A DNA stretch of 37,515 nt from an uncultured Shewanella sp. (GTDB taxonomy: Bacteria; Pseudomonadota; Gammaproteobacteria; Enterobacterales; Shewanellaceae), in assembly GCF_947495455.1 (NCBI RefSeq), contig NZ_CANLZC010000051.1, positions 1 through 37,515 on the forward strand, in the 5' to 3' direction. This document shows positions 9,301-16,806 of this stretch, piece after piece. The position numbers were made by a program, and so were the translations under genes. Position 1 is the first letter of the stretch. Each line of letters opens with the position of its first letter. A model generated the notes under the pieces. The model had not been told where the DNA came from. It ran no database searches and was given only the letters and a program-made list of their open reading frames with translations.

Positions 9301-9748
9301 TAAGCCCGTCTTTTTTAAAGCGTGCAGTTATCGCTTGCCTAAGCTCATCATCATCAATATAAATGGCGCCTAAATATCCATAGGTTAAAAAAAATTGTTT
9401 AAAATATTCTTTTCTCATATAACTAAAGTTACATGAACCAGTATTAGTGACCGGAGATTCATCAGCAGTGAAGCTGTTTTTTTGGGCTTGTTTTTTTTTA
9501 GCTTGTTTTTTTTGCTTTGCTTTTGCCTCTGAAAGGGAACCTGAACTTCCTCCAAAAATTGCATTTAATGTCTCAACGGCATCTTCAGTAGTTCTATTGT
9601 TGTTTTGGCCTTTTCTTCTCTTCTGTTTTTGAGCCTTTTGTTTCTCCAATTTTTGCTTGTGTCTTTCTAGAGTAGCTGAAGGTTCTTCATCATTCGATGC
9701 AGTGGGCGGGGTTTTTCTGGGCATAAGTTCTTCATCGCATTGGTTCAT
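6323..9748 (-). CDS. Large metallophosphoesterase-like paralog with degraded metal site
   Basis: About 1141 residues from ATG 9748 (GTG 9751 is one codon earlier). It is convergent with, and paralogous to, the gene at 3541: the N-terminal domain (YGYLGAIYIDDDELR ... NLFPY) and core segments such as NPYLAWNMPYRYYA and VLVLHHPFL match nearly residue for residue. Residues 1-100 are Lys/Gln-rich, 260-520 are Asn/Asp/Ser-rich, and the C-terminus is Asn/Arg-rich with an acidic tail. Counting from GTG 9751, the metal motifs read VGCLG (Cys549), GNHF (590-593, for GDNFY), GNQD (633-636, for GNHD), HHP (728-730) and SHDH (794-797). The metal-bridging Asp is Asn, the Tyr ligand is His and the catalytic His is Gln, so phosphatase activity is unlikely. 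It may be a binding or regulatory partner. The ribosome-binding site is weak. Confidence 0.75.
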   Translation of the reverse strand: MNQCDEELMPRKTPPTASNDEEPSATLERHKQKLEKQKAQKQKRRKGQNNNRTTEDAVETLNAIFGGSSGSLSEAKAKQKKQAKKKQAQKNSFTADESPVTNTGSCNFSYMRKEYFKQFFLTYGYLGAIYIDDDELRQAITARFKKDGLNTLNFPIIRETVLYAAPFFSLDLDMLCNLFPYKLPDRNKLKYQPKDDEFNGIIGDKSDGFWYVSPPLLRYSSKKKFNREQTYNALPASVRILTQQRLSVKQPNLRTKKESRRNLRHLYTERDIDAMEIEYVDENASDSDSDKATNDLKSAEAKAKAEETYKQLVNTTITNTHENSLDQSDKETVSEYRHRIINATRNPKSDLYAGDFNLELYYAHFIQPNGQSFNNMAIDNTSLQRPSLLAISETKDKTGNENKRNNENKDSNEDINSDEDISINTIGLFANENTQLTQDSDFNMPHTVNLSSKSDKNTTWLEPRSKGYTIDLNDTVKKTAQSNDTQYVERTDWPYQRFKEVKKNLILHDNTDEMENFYFNDPTIKSIKSESLLANGPGFTGKVGLVGCLGSRVKDSKERGKRKLTQIPLKIAKRLHYHLSRHDITFLLGNHFHDDGFPWYGDPEKIQNHSHKLFKRNFINTFGLLNCFATLGNQDLYIHKDNAPDFSNPAITGFKARQPLKCTYSPTYNPYLAWNMPYRYYALFSKIADFFIIDSNSFIFDEEQQHYLVNRYAARAEINVPKVLVLHHPFLSASQNLGNPKACYKHLKAFCVSPNDSLDGEMGELTKLAISDLRYINNQGKGRTLKFDIILCSHDHLMTIDEIAMADGTMKQVISGGGGAGLINAKDKHKLNNERPYYGFNAQFERISQLVKKRAVKYHFTPAQIKAAIKKQQQKYSQSRYASCNRVEYGYHIIDFKKKRIQMYNVKGMKLADIPFGSHPNLNADPDADIISGFMADIDIDKDNQLSGIVNFNIRQENSLPPDVSVPLGNFDANTREQWDRTQIAAFQPTRNELLWQLITRLSPTDYNTFKELCPDIEFNNIDSDLAKIDQEKLKVIEMALTKAQGVKFIFNMIHKYDTIQQRENQQSNRNTRPNNRNRDRNTNALLIQPNDATGYAPNFNDNDYIDSDNEYDNEDELKMSMRPRPSGKQIEEEEDDDDNF

Positions 9749-10052
9749 CACACTCTTATTGAGTATAGACTCATTAAGTCTTATCAGGGGGATTATTAAT
9801 ATCAGGTTTTAGTGCCGTCTGTACTGGTCAACCCAAATGGGACATTTTTGTTACGAGTTTATTCGGTGTTGAGATTGAATAGAGTGAGTTTTTTGAAAAG
9901 TATTGCACTTTGTGCTTCTGACTTTTTATTTATTGGAACATATTTAGTAACATAAATTGATATTGCTTTAAAGTATCTTTAAATGAAAAATGAATGTTTC
10001 TTCGTGTTTTTTGATAAGGTGGTGATCCGTTGAGTTAATTGTGAGAGTGACT

Positions 10053-10193
10053 ATGAACAGTGTTTTTATATGGCTTTTTGTGGCTGCTTTGGCATTGTTA
10101 TCTACCATCGTTGATGTAACAGAAACAGAAGCGATCCATTTAATGCAAGATACCACAGTGGGCGCCACTTTGGGTGTACAAAATAATGAGTGA
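10053..10193 (+). CDS. Possible 46-residue small membrane or exported protein
   Basis: ATG 10053 opens 46 codons with a hydrophobic segment (FIWLFVAALALLSTIV) followed by an acidic, polar tail ending at TGA 10191. GAGAG at 10043-10047 could be its ribosome-binding site. It is too short to recognise a family and lies in an otherwise gene-poor stretch (9752-11119), so it may be real or chance. Confidence 0.3.
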   Translation: MNSVFIWLFVAALALLSTIVDVTETEAIHLMQDTTVGATLGVQNNE

Positions 10194-10274
10194 GTTTTTG
10201 TCCCTTATTATATGAATTTAGGAATTAGTGTGGACAACGTATAGGTTTTTTAATGGCTTAAATATTCAATCCTA

Positions 10275-10610
10275 ATGTAAAAGTTAACGCTTGTTTTAGG
10301 ATGGCCTGAACTTTCCGTATTAGTGCTGATAGACGCCAGCGGTAATGAAATAGTCGGTATCTGAAATGCGGATGAAGGCTATTTTCTCTTTATTTTCACT
10401 AGTTGCAGAGTTTTCCCCAGTAATATTAGCAAAATTCTGTTTTACTATTCTCTTCGGCGTTTCGAATTAAACCTCGCACAAAATATCCCCCTGTTGAGTC
10501 TCGCAATTTCTACGTATCTTTGCCTTTTAAGTCATCACCGATGCCATGGGAAATGACCGTACCTTCTAGAACCTCGACATAAGCATTAAAATAAAAAGCG
10601 CGGTTTTACA
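10275..10610 (-). pseudogene. Decayed 3' fragment of a Cache-domain lipoprotein gene
   Basis: This stretch is a diverged copy of the 3' end of the intact gene at 13894-14952, on the same strand, with similarity continuing about 40 bases past the stop codon. The last codons translate to IRISDTDYFITAGVYQH and stop, against IRIPDTDYFIAAGVYQH in the intact copy. Further upstream an extra G (GGGG for GGG near 10414) shifts the frame, one codon is missing and the coding sense is lost. No start or N-terminal part remains. Weak similarity may run to about 10660. Together with the intact copy it forms a direct repeat bracketing the three genes in between. Confidence 0.75.
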
Positions 10611-11119
10611 GTAGGTTTTGCATAGAAGAGTCGCGATTAGTTTTGTCTCTAGACTAAAAATCGTCATGGCAATGTGTGATTTATGTTTTTATTATGTTTT
10701 GTTTTGGTTTTGTTTTGGTTTATTTTAATGGTTTTAAATACCTCAAATGTAAATCACTATGAAAATGATATAAATTTTTCTTTGATGTTTGTTCTTTTTT
10801 ATTATCTTGTTTTTATTTGTTTTATATATTGTTTATTACTTTTTGTTTTTATATTGTTGCAAATGAACTTATTCAATTTAGTTTCATGAATTTTAAGTAA
10901 ATTAATATTTAACCCTTTTTATTTGTTTGTATTTTGTTAACTTGCGAGTCGACTTTACAGCATGATTTAAGCTCAATATAGTTTTTTAGTAAAAGATAAC
11001 ACGTTAGAAATGGATATAAGAGTCAGGTTACTCAATAAATTTATAGTTTTTTCTTAGAAGTATTAGCGGTATTTTTTGATGCTTTTATTGTGTCAGAATG
11101 GAATAGCGGGGGAATAATG
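10611..11119. other. Very AT-rich, T-rich gap
   Basis: No credible gene. A 68-codon hydrophobic reading frame at 10683-10889 is made of T-rich low-complexity DNA (Phe, Leu, Val, Ile) and has no ribosome-binding site. The A/T bias here is stronger than in neighbouring genes and probably includes the promoter of the cluster starting at 11120. Confidence 0.4.
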
Positions 11120-11710
11120 ATGAGAAGTAAAATTATTCAAGACGATGCATTATTACAGATTTATGTATCTCACTATTTAAAACTTGCACATAACCATGTT
11201 GATATTAATTACCTAAAACAAGCAAAAGTGAGGATCTTTTATCAAACGGTTCCAGAAGACATGCTGGCAGGTTTTTGTATTAATTCCAGTGTTCCTTTTA
11301 GAACATTTCTTCCGATAAGCGATGAGCAGTTACGTAAATTAAGGATCAATAATAATATTAATAATGATCAGTTACACGAAATTACTTGTATTTGGATTGA
11401 TCGCAATATTAGGCTGAATTTTTGGGGGGGGTATCGTTATTATTTTACCCTGTTATGGGATGTACTGAGATTAAAATCAGGCACACTTATTATCGGAACC
11501 CACGAAAAAAAATTAAAAGACATGTATTCTCCCGGCTTTCCTCAGGTCATTTTTTACGACAACATCTTTGTCGCCACGAAAACAGTGTTCGCTGATTTTT
11601 GGATAATGAAAGGGTCAAAATACACTTTTTTAACCAGTCTAGTATCGGCTGCTGTGAGCAGGATCCTTGGGCGTGTGAAAAAATGGTACAGACAGCAACA
11701 CTCACAATAA
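11120..11710 (+). CDS. Unknown protein, possibly GNAT-like acyltransferase, first gene of a three-gene cluster
   Basis: About 196 residues. I favour ATG 11120 (or the adjacent 11117) because GGGGGAA at 11108-11114 precedes it; a GTG at 11090 would add ten residues without a ribosome-binding site. No firm family match. The middle (ITCIWIDRNIR, then a helix and TLIIGTHEKKLKDMY) is loosely like the beta4-alpha3-beta5 part of GNAT or acyl-homoserine-lactone-synthase-type acyltransferases, but the pyrophosphate loop is not recognisable. The C-terminus is basic. It ends 23 bases before the aminotransferase start, so the two are probably co-transcribed. Aminotransferase plus oxidoreductase plus acyltransferase would be a sensible set for making an N-acylated amino product; this is inference. 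Confidence 0.55.
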   Translation: MRSKIIQDDALLQIYVSHYLKLAHNHVDINYLKQAKVRIFYQTVPEDMLAGFCINSSVPFRTFLPISDEQLRKLRINNNINNDQLHEITCIWIDRNIRLNFWGGYRYYFTLLWDVLRLKSGTLIIGTHEKKLKDMYSPGFPQVIFYDNIFVATKTVFADFWIMKGSKYTFLTSLVSAAVSRILGRVKKWYRQQHSQ

Positions 11711-11733
11711 CAATAATGAGGAGGATATTGCTG

Positions 11734-13002
11734 ATGACAGAGAATATAAATACTGAACAACTCGCACTCTATGGTGGCATGCCCACAAGAAAGGTGCCAT
11801 GGCCCGCCTATACAAAAGGCCATGTATTCATTGATGATCAGGACGCTGAAATGCTTCAAGATGTGATCAAAAGCAAACGATTATTTCGCTATGATGATCG
11901 TCCTTTATCAGAGACGAAAACCGGGCAATTTGAACATGCACTCACGCAGTATTTTAATGTGAAATATGCATTAGCGGTGAGTTCTGGTACGGCGGCATTG
12001 GCATTATCTTTGATGGCACTTGATTTGCCAAAGGGGGCCGTGATTGGATGCCCTACTTATACCTTTACGGCCACACCCAGTGCAATATTGTTAGCGGGAA
12101 TGGAACCCTTATTGATTAACGTCGATGAAGATTTACATATCGATCTTAATGACTTAGAAAATAAAATAGCGAAAATGCAGGCGATGATTGTGGTCCATAT
12201 GAGAGGATTTGCAGCGCCCATCACTGACATCATTGCGATTTGTCAAAAATACAGTATCCCTGTGATTGAGGATGCGGTGCCTGTGCTAGGTGCACAGTTG
12301 ATGGGAAAACATTTAGGGACTTTTGGTGTGGCTGGGGCATTTAGTACACAATCGGATAAATCGTTAAATACAGGTGAAGGGGGATTTCTATTAACCGATG
12401 ATGAAGCACTTTATTTAAAAGCCGTTATTTTATCTGGCGCTTATGAAGATAATTATCAAAAACATTGTCCTGAGCAAGTATTATCACCCAGTCATTTAGC
12501 CTTGCCAATTTATAATTTTCGATTAGATGAAATTCGAGGCGCGTTAAGCCTCTCACAATTGAACAAACTTGATCATCGTTTGCAAAGACTTGACGCCAAT
12601 TATCGTTATTTAGCCTCACACCTTTCAGCATTAAACAAAGTCTCTCTTAGGGCGCCACATTATTCCGAGCAGTTGCCGATTGGGGATAATGTATTACTCA
12701 AAATTCACGGCTCTGCCGAGGATGCGATTTGGTTTGCTCATGCGCTGTGCGCTGAAGGAATCGATGCTAGGGCAATGGGTGAGAAGGAGAGACGAAATGC
12801 GAGGCGATTTTGGAATTGGGAATATTTATATCATGACACGCTTTTAACGGCACAAGAGAGCCTTGTTCAAAGTCAAGATTATATTAGTCGATATATTGAT
12901 ATCCCTTTATCGCCTACATTGACTCAACAAGACATAGATGAATGTATTGCAGCCATATTGAAGGTGCATGAATATTATGAATCAAACGAAAACCTTGGAT
13001 AA
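11734..13002 (+). CDS. DegT/DnrJ/EryC1/StrS-family PLP aminotransferase
   Basis: 422 residues from ATG 11734, with GAGGAGG (11718-11724) nine bases upstream. It belongs to the sugar/AHBA-synthase-like aminotransferases. Visible are the N-terminal LYGGMPTRKVPWP, the glycine/serine cofactor loop (AVSSGTAALALSL), CPTYTFTATPSAI, VIEDAVPVLGA with the Asp that contacts the pyridine nitrogen, and FSTQSDKSLNTGEGGFL with the Schiff-base Lys. These enzymes move an amino group from Glu or Gln to a keto sugar, cyclitol or similar ketone. Its 3' end overlaps the next gene by 35 bases, so they are translationally coupled and likely act in one pathway. The substrate is unknown. Confidence 0.9.
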   Translation: MTENINTEQLALYGGMPTRKVPWPAYTKGHVFIDDQDAEMLQDVIKSKRLFRYDDRPLSETKTGQFEHALTQYFNVKYALAVSSGTAALALSLMALDLPKGAVIGCPTYTFTATPSAILLAGMEPLLINVDEDLHIDLNDLENKIAKMQAMIVVHMRGFAAPITDIIAICQKYSIPVIEDAVPVLGAQLMGKHLGTFGVAGAFSTQSDKSLNTGEGGFLLTDDEALYLKAVILSGAYEDNYQKHCPEQVLSPSHLALPIYNFRLDEIRGALSLSQLNKLDHRLQRLDANYRYLASHLSALNKVSLRAPHYSEQLPIGDNVLLKIHGSAEDAIWFAHALCAEGIDARAMGEKERRNARRFWNWEYLYHDTLLTAQESLVQSQDYISRYIDIPLSPTLTQQDIDECIAAILKVHEYYESNENLG

Positions 13003-13741
13003 TTTAGTTGCATTAGTCACTGGCGGAAATGGTGGCCTCGGCTTGGGTATGGCCATTGCATTAAAAGCGGCAGGCGCAAAGGTGATTATTTGTGCAAGAG
13101 ATGTCCGCAAGCTCAAGCAGGTAGAAAAGCAGTATGGTTTTACTACTTTTATGCTTGATGTTGCTGATGAGGTTGCGGTTGCTGCTATGTTTCAGCAAAT
13201 AGCCACTCAGTTTGGCACATTAGATATTGTCATTAATAATGCGGGTATCTACGAAGATCAAGTTATCACGAGCTTAAGCCGTGAAGATTGGGATAGCATG
13301 ATTGCTAGTAATTTGACGTCCGCTTTTTTATGTTGCAAACATGCAGCTGGATTAATGAAACATCAAAAATCGGGGAAAATAATTAACATAGGATCTATGT
13401 ACTCTTTATTTGGGCACCCCAATTCAGTGGGATACACAACCACAAAAACGGCATTATTGGGACTCACACGGGCCTTGGCCGCTGAGCTTGGTCAGTGGAA
13501 TATCACGGTTAATGCCATTTTACCCGGTTGGTTCGCAACGGCGATTAATGGTGATTTGCCCCAAACACAACGTGGGGCGCAAATCAGAGATAGAACCCCC
13601 CTTGGACGTTGGGGCAAAGTGGATGATATTCATCAATTAGCGGTATTTTTATCATCAAAGGGGGCCGACTTTATTACTGGGGCTTGTATTCCTCTCGATG
13701 GGGGGTATTCAGTGTCCGAACGTAATCTGTACTTTGAATAA
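12968..13741 (+). CDS. Short-chain dehydrogenase/reductase (SDR)
   Basis: 257 residues with a full classical SDR pattern: NAD(P)-binding TGGNGGLGLG near residue 18, the NNAG motif, catalytic Ser in NIGSMYS, and Tyr/Lys in GYTTTKTA (YxxxK), ending with the usual ITGACIPLDGGYSV. It is FabG-like, but its position in an operon behind a DegT aminotransferase argues for a dedicated role, for example oxidising an alcohol to the ketone that is then transaminated. The start lies inside the preceding gene; GAAGG (12960-12964) is close to ATG 12968, and ATG 12977 is an alternative. A terminator follows at 13807. Confidence 0.9.
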   Translation: MNIMNQTKTLDNLVALVTGGNGGLGLGMAIALKAAGAKVIICARDVRKLKQVEKQYGFTTFMLDVADEVAVAAMFQQIATQFGTLDIVINNAGIYEDQVITSLSREDWDSMIASNLTSAFLCCKHAAGLMKHQKSGKIINIGSMYSLFGHPNSVGYTTTKTALLGLTRALAAELGQWNITVNAILPGWFATAINGDLPQTQRGAQIRDRTPLGRWGKVDDIHQLAVFLSSKGADFITGACIPLDGGYSVSERNLYFE

Positions 13742-13806
13742 AGAAGGGGGCTGTGTAACGATTATATTCCCCAATTTTAATTAAGCCATATATGAAACAG
13801 TCTGTT

Positions 13807-13845
13807 AGCCCTCTAGTTATTATATTTCAGAGGGCTTATTTTAAT
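13807..13845. terminator. Intrinsic terminator between convergent genes
   Basis: AGCCCTCT, a 14-base loop, AGAGGGCT, then TATTTTAAT. It closes the SDR operon from the left and faces the end of the Cache lipoprotein gene from the right, so it may serve both directions. Confidence 0.75.
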
Positions 13846-13893
13846 GTTCAAGGTAAGTTAATGCTTGTCTTGGAATGCTTTCTACTTTGTGTG

Positions 13894-14952
13894 TTAGTGC
13901 TGATAGACCCCTGCGGCGATGAAATAGTCGGTATCAGGAATGCGGATGATAAAAGATATTTTCTCTTCATCCTCGCCTGTTGCAGGATTTTCCCAGTAAT
14001 ATTGATAAAAACCTCCTTCACTATTTTCTTCCGCGGTTTGAATTAAGCCTTGTACAAAATAATCCCCTGTTGAGTCTTGCAAGTCCCACATGTCTTCCCC
14101 TTCTAAGGTATCATCGGTGCCATGGGAAATGACCGTACCTGCGTCATCGAGTATAAAAAAGTAACCAGATTGGTCTTCAAAGAAGCGAATATAGTCAATA
14201 AAAATTTTGGAGAAGGTGATTTGATCCGACTCTTGAGTGTAGATGTCATTAAACACAGCGGCAAAGGCCTCAGAAAGTGTGGTGGTGACATCCATGACTA
14301 AGGTTTTATTGGCATCATTGACAAACAAGAGATTATTGAGCCCTTCATTATAAAGGCCAGCGCCAATAAACCATGGCAAGTTATTATCAGTGTCATCAGT
14401 GTCAACACAGTCATTAGTGCCATCACTGTTATCAGTGTCATAGGTTTCAATGCCTGTCACAAAACTTAATTTATTCGCGGGCTCGTCTGTGGCCGGGTTA
14501 GTAAAATAATACGAGACGAAGCCAAAACCGATATGATCAACGGTTTCTATCATTTCCTGAACATGATATTTTCCATTTAAATCCTGTGCATCACATCGAC
14601 TGGTGCCTATCCAAGAGACGTAAATATGGGCAATAACAGTGGCATTTTCCAGTGTTTCAACAAAAAAATAACCTGAATCATCATCAAAAAAACGTGTGTC
14701 GCTGATCATAGCTTGAGTCAAGGCAACTTGGTCATCAAGATCTGAGATGAGTTCATTAAAGGTCGCCTTAAGCCCCGTTGCCATATTGGTCACATTGACG
14801 CGAACGATGTTTTTATTAGACTCATATTCTGAGATCACCCCTGATGTTGTGTCATTGTCATCATTGCTGTCATTACAGGCTGTGTTCAACAGTAGGATAA
14901 AACAGGCTAGAGCAGATCTCCAATAACGTTGAGTTGTTCTTATTACTTTCAT
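13894..14952 (-). CDS. Two-Cache-domain probable lipoprotein
   Basis: 352 residues. The N-terminus is basic then hydrophobic, ending Leu-Leu-Asn-Thr-Ala-Cys26, a slightly non-canonical lipobox; an Asn/Asp-rich linker follows. The rest is two copies of a Cache-type sensor domain (about 50-210 and 225-352). Each has FxDxxSGYFF, a central Asp-rich loop, YYFTNPAT/YYWENPATGE and a final FIGAGLYN/FIAAGVYQH strand. Domains of this type are the extracellular ligand sensors of chemoreceptors and histidine kinases, but here there is no signalling domain, so it may act as a stand-alone binding protein. A decayed partial copy lies at 10275-10610. It is on the opposite strand from the biosynthetic cluster. 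Confidence 0.75.
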   Translation of the reverse strand: MKVIRTTQRYWRSALACFILLLNTACNDSNDDNDTTSGVISEYESNKNIVRVNVTNMATGLKATFNELISDLDDQVALTQAMISDTRFFDDDSGYFFVETLENATVIAHIYVSWIGTSRCDAQDLNGKYHVQEMIETVDHIGFGFVSYYFTNPATDEPANKLSFVTGIETYDTDNSDGTNDCVDTDDTDNNLPWFIGAGLYNEGLNNLLFVNDANKTLVMDVTTTLSEAFAAVFNDIYTQESDQITFSKIFIDYIRFFEDQSGYFFILDDAGTVISHGTDDTLEGEDMWDLQDSTGDYFVQGLIQTAEENSEGGFYQYYWENPATGEDEEKISFIIRIPDTDYFIAAGVYQH

Positions 14953-15230
14953 TATTAATCCTTTATTGACTATTAATAACGACTTTTTCTATTAATAAGT
15001 GAATGGTTAGCTGGCTTGTATTGCCGCTATTTAGAAAAACAGCGCTTGCTAGGTGCAAATAAAATTGTAGTTAGACTTTATTAAAAGTAGAACTTTGACA
15101 GTAATATTTTGAGAGCAGAAGGTACGAGTCGTATTTTGCTAAAGCAGCTTTGTCTTGATGCAGCTGATAAGAGGCTACTGGTGAGATCCAATAGCCCTTT
15201 AAATTTATTTTGGTAAATGAGGATAGTAGG

Positions 15231-15347
15231 TTAGTTATTGAGTGGATCAGGGGTTGATTTTTTAGCGAGTTTTGCGGCTTTCTTTTCTTTTGGTGTTAAC
15301 AAAGGTTTTTTCTTGGTGTCTCTTTTTCCTTTTTTACCTTTACTCAT
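15231..15347 (-). CDS. 38-residue Lys-rich small protein
   Basis: ATG 15347 is preceded by a near-ideal AAGGAG at the right distance. The product begins Met-Ser-Lys-Gly-Lys-Lys-Gly-Lys-Arg and is about one-third lysine or arginine, with a Pro-Leu-Asn-Asn end before TAA. I recall small proteins of this composition as conserved in Shewanella and Vibrio genomes, but no function is known to me. The strong basic charge would suit nucleic-acid or ribosome contact (inference). It is short enough to be missed by automatic gene calling. Confidence 0.7.
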   Translation of the reverse strand: MSKGKKGKRDTKKKPLLTPKEKKAAKLAKKSTPDPLNN

Positions 15348-15774
15348 AATACTCTCCTTTTTACTGTAACCCGTTAAGCCTAATGTTGACTTGATTGCAC
15401 TTCAGGCTAGTGTCAGGTTGAGGTGTTAAGTTAAATAACGCTACTGTTTATCGCTGTATAAGTATGGCTTAAAAATAGACAATTGAAAGGAGGAGTGAAG
15501 AGAAGATCGTTTTTCGTATTTATTGACTTTGCCGTTAATTGAATCCGCCGAAGCGTTTGTTTCAATCATTAAGCTAGCAAGCTTGATTAGCGTCGACAAG
15601 GTGTTGGAAGGCTGTGGATAATAAAACTAGGCTAAAGTGGCAAGTCAAAAGTAGGGCATTTTGAGAAGATAGAGCAAGTTATTGATATTGATGTGTTATT
15701 ATTTTAATATATGAAAATCAATCCGTTATTATTTTTGTGATGGAAGGAAAAGCAGTAAAAGGAATGATGGAAAT
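15348..15774. other. Intergenic gap without recognisable gene
   Basis: Contains the upstream regions of the Lys-rich gene (minus) and the membrane-anchored gene (plus). A small hairpin built on AAGCT/AGCTT inside AATCA/TGATT lies near 15567-15591. No long reading frame or repeat is visible. Confidence 0.4.
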
Positions 15775-16290
15775 ATGTTAGCTGTTAAGTGGTACAAAAA
15801 ACCTGAAATGATTGTGGCATTCTCTGCATTATTGATAAGCTTAATTACCACTGCGGTGAGTGTATATTCTGCCTACATAGATCGCAGTTATGCTCGCGCA
15901 TCTGTCTGGCCAAGGCTAGAATGGGGTCGCAGTTTTGGACATGAACATTTTAGCTATCATGTCACCAATAGTGGTAATGGCCCTGCGTTAATCCAATATG
16001 CAGTCGTAAGATATCAGTCTAAACCGATTAAAGCGTGGCAGGATATTCTAAGTTTACCTAATGCCGCTCAATCGCATATTAGTACTAAAATTTTATCGCC
16101 TCAAGAGATAGTTAAGCCATTGTCCTATGAAGGCTCCGAGATGAATACTTTGTTAAAAATAGATGAATCTATTGATGTTGAGTTGTGTTATTGCTCTCTG
16201 TATGAAGAATGTTGGATCATCACTAGAGAGATTGCATCAACAGCGGTAGATAGATGTGTGGTAGATCCATCCATCGCATTTACGCAATAG
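15775..16290 (+). CDS. Membrane-anchored protein of unknown function
   Basis: 171 residues. A single transmembrane segment at about 12-34 (MIVAFSALLISLITTAVSVY) follows a short basic N-terminus, then Arg/Tyr/Ala and a soluble domain. Residues 45-165 look beta-rich (VWPRLEW, FSYHVTNSGNGPALIQYAVVRY), like an Ig- or beta-sandwich fold, with Cys pairs at the end (CYCSLYEEC and a later Cys). The Asn-Ser-Gly-Asn-Gly-Pro-Ala turn occurs in many phage-defence or sensor-associated membrane proteins, but I cannot assign a family. GGAATGATGG upstream is a modest ribosome-binding region. A possible 54-codon membrane peptide follows 38 bases on. Confidence 0.65.
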   Translation: MLAVKWYKKPEMIVAFSALLISLITTAVSVYSAYIDRSYARASVWPRLEWGRSFGHEHFSYHVTNSGNGPALIQYAVVRYQSKPIKAWQDILSLPNAAQSHISTKILSPQEIVKPLSYEGSEMNTLLKIDESIDVELCYCSLYEECWIITREIASTAVDRCVVDPSIAFTQ

Positions 16291-16328
16291 AATGGCGATC
16301 CATGCCAGTGTAAGAGGTTCACGTTTTC

Positions 16329-16493
16329 ATGGTTATTAAATTAATAAAGCCAATTATGTTAATGTGGTTAACATATGTCTTACATGTAGTCGTGTTGTTT
16401 TTAATCGTTCAACAGATGAGAGCTAGGAATAATAGAACCGTGTTGTGTAATCTGAATTTAAGCTTGAGAGAGCATTGTTTTTTTGGGGCTTAA
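16329..16493 (+). CDS. Possible 54-residue single-pass membrane protein
   Basis: ATG 16329 opens 54 codons: a basic start, a strongly hydrophobic stretch (IMLMWLTYVLHVVVLFLIV), then Arg-rich residues and three cysteines. AAGAGG lies about 12 bases upstream, a little far. It directly follows the membrane-anchored gene and could be co-transcribed with it. It may be a genuine small gene or a chance frame; no homology can be judged. Confidence 0.3.
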   Translation: MVIKLIKPIMLMWLTYVLHVVVLFLIVQQMRARNNRTVLCNLNLSLREHCFFGA

Positions 16494-16740
16494 TATTTTT
16501 ACATGATATTTTTCTAATTTAACCTAAAGTATAGCGTTGAGCCTATTGCAAAAAAAATAAGTTAACGTATATTTAGTACGTATAATTAAGGATATGACTC
16601 ATTGAGTGATTATGGATATAGCTATATAGATTGTTTCTCTTCTTTATTTAAATTTTTCTCTCTCGTTTATCTCATTTTGTTTATAATAGTTTCCTTCATG
16701 TTGGTGAGAATAATATGTTGTGGAATGAGAGATAAATAAT

Positions 16741-16762
16741 AACATGATATCAATATCATGTT
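16741..16762. promoter_or_regulatory. Near-perfect palindrome upstream of the azlC-like gene
   Basis: AACATGATAT, two bases, ATATCATGTT, centred 55 bases before the ATG at 16807 and followed by TTATT. The size and symmetry suit a dimeric-regulator operator; a weak terminator or attenuator hairpin is the alternative. The remainder of 16494-16740 is AT-rich without genes. Confidence 0.45.
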
Positions 16763-16806
16763 TTATTAATAAAAGATTTTGAAAATAACAGAAAGAAGTT
16801 TCACCT

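Noticed and set aside
10683..10889. 68-codon hydrophobic frame on the plus strand
   Set aside because: It is read from T-rich low-complexity DNA, has no ribosome-binding site and no family resemblance.
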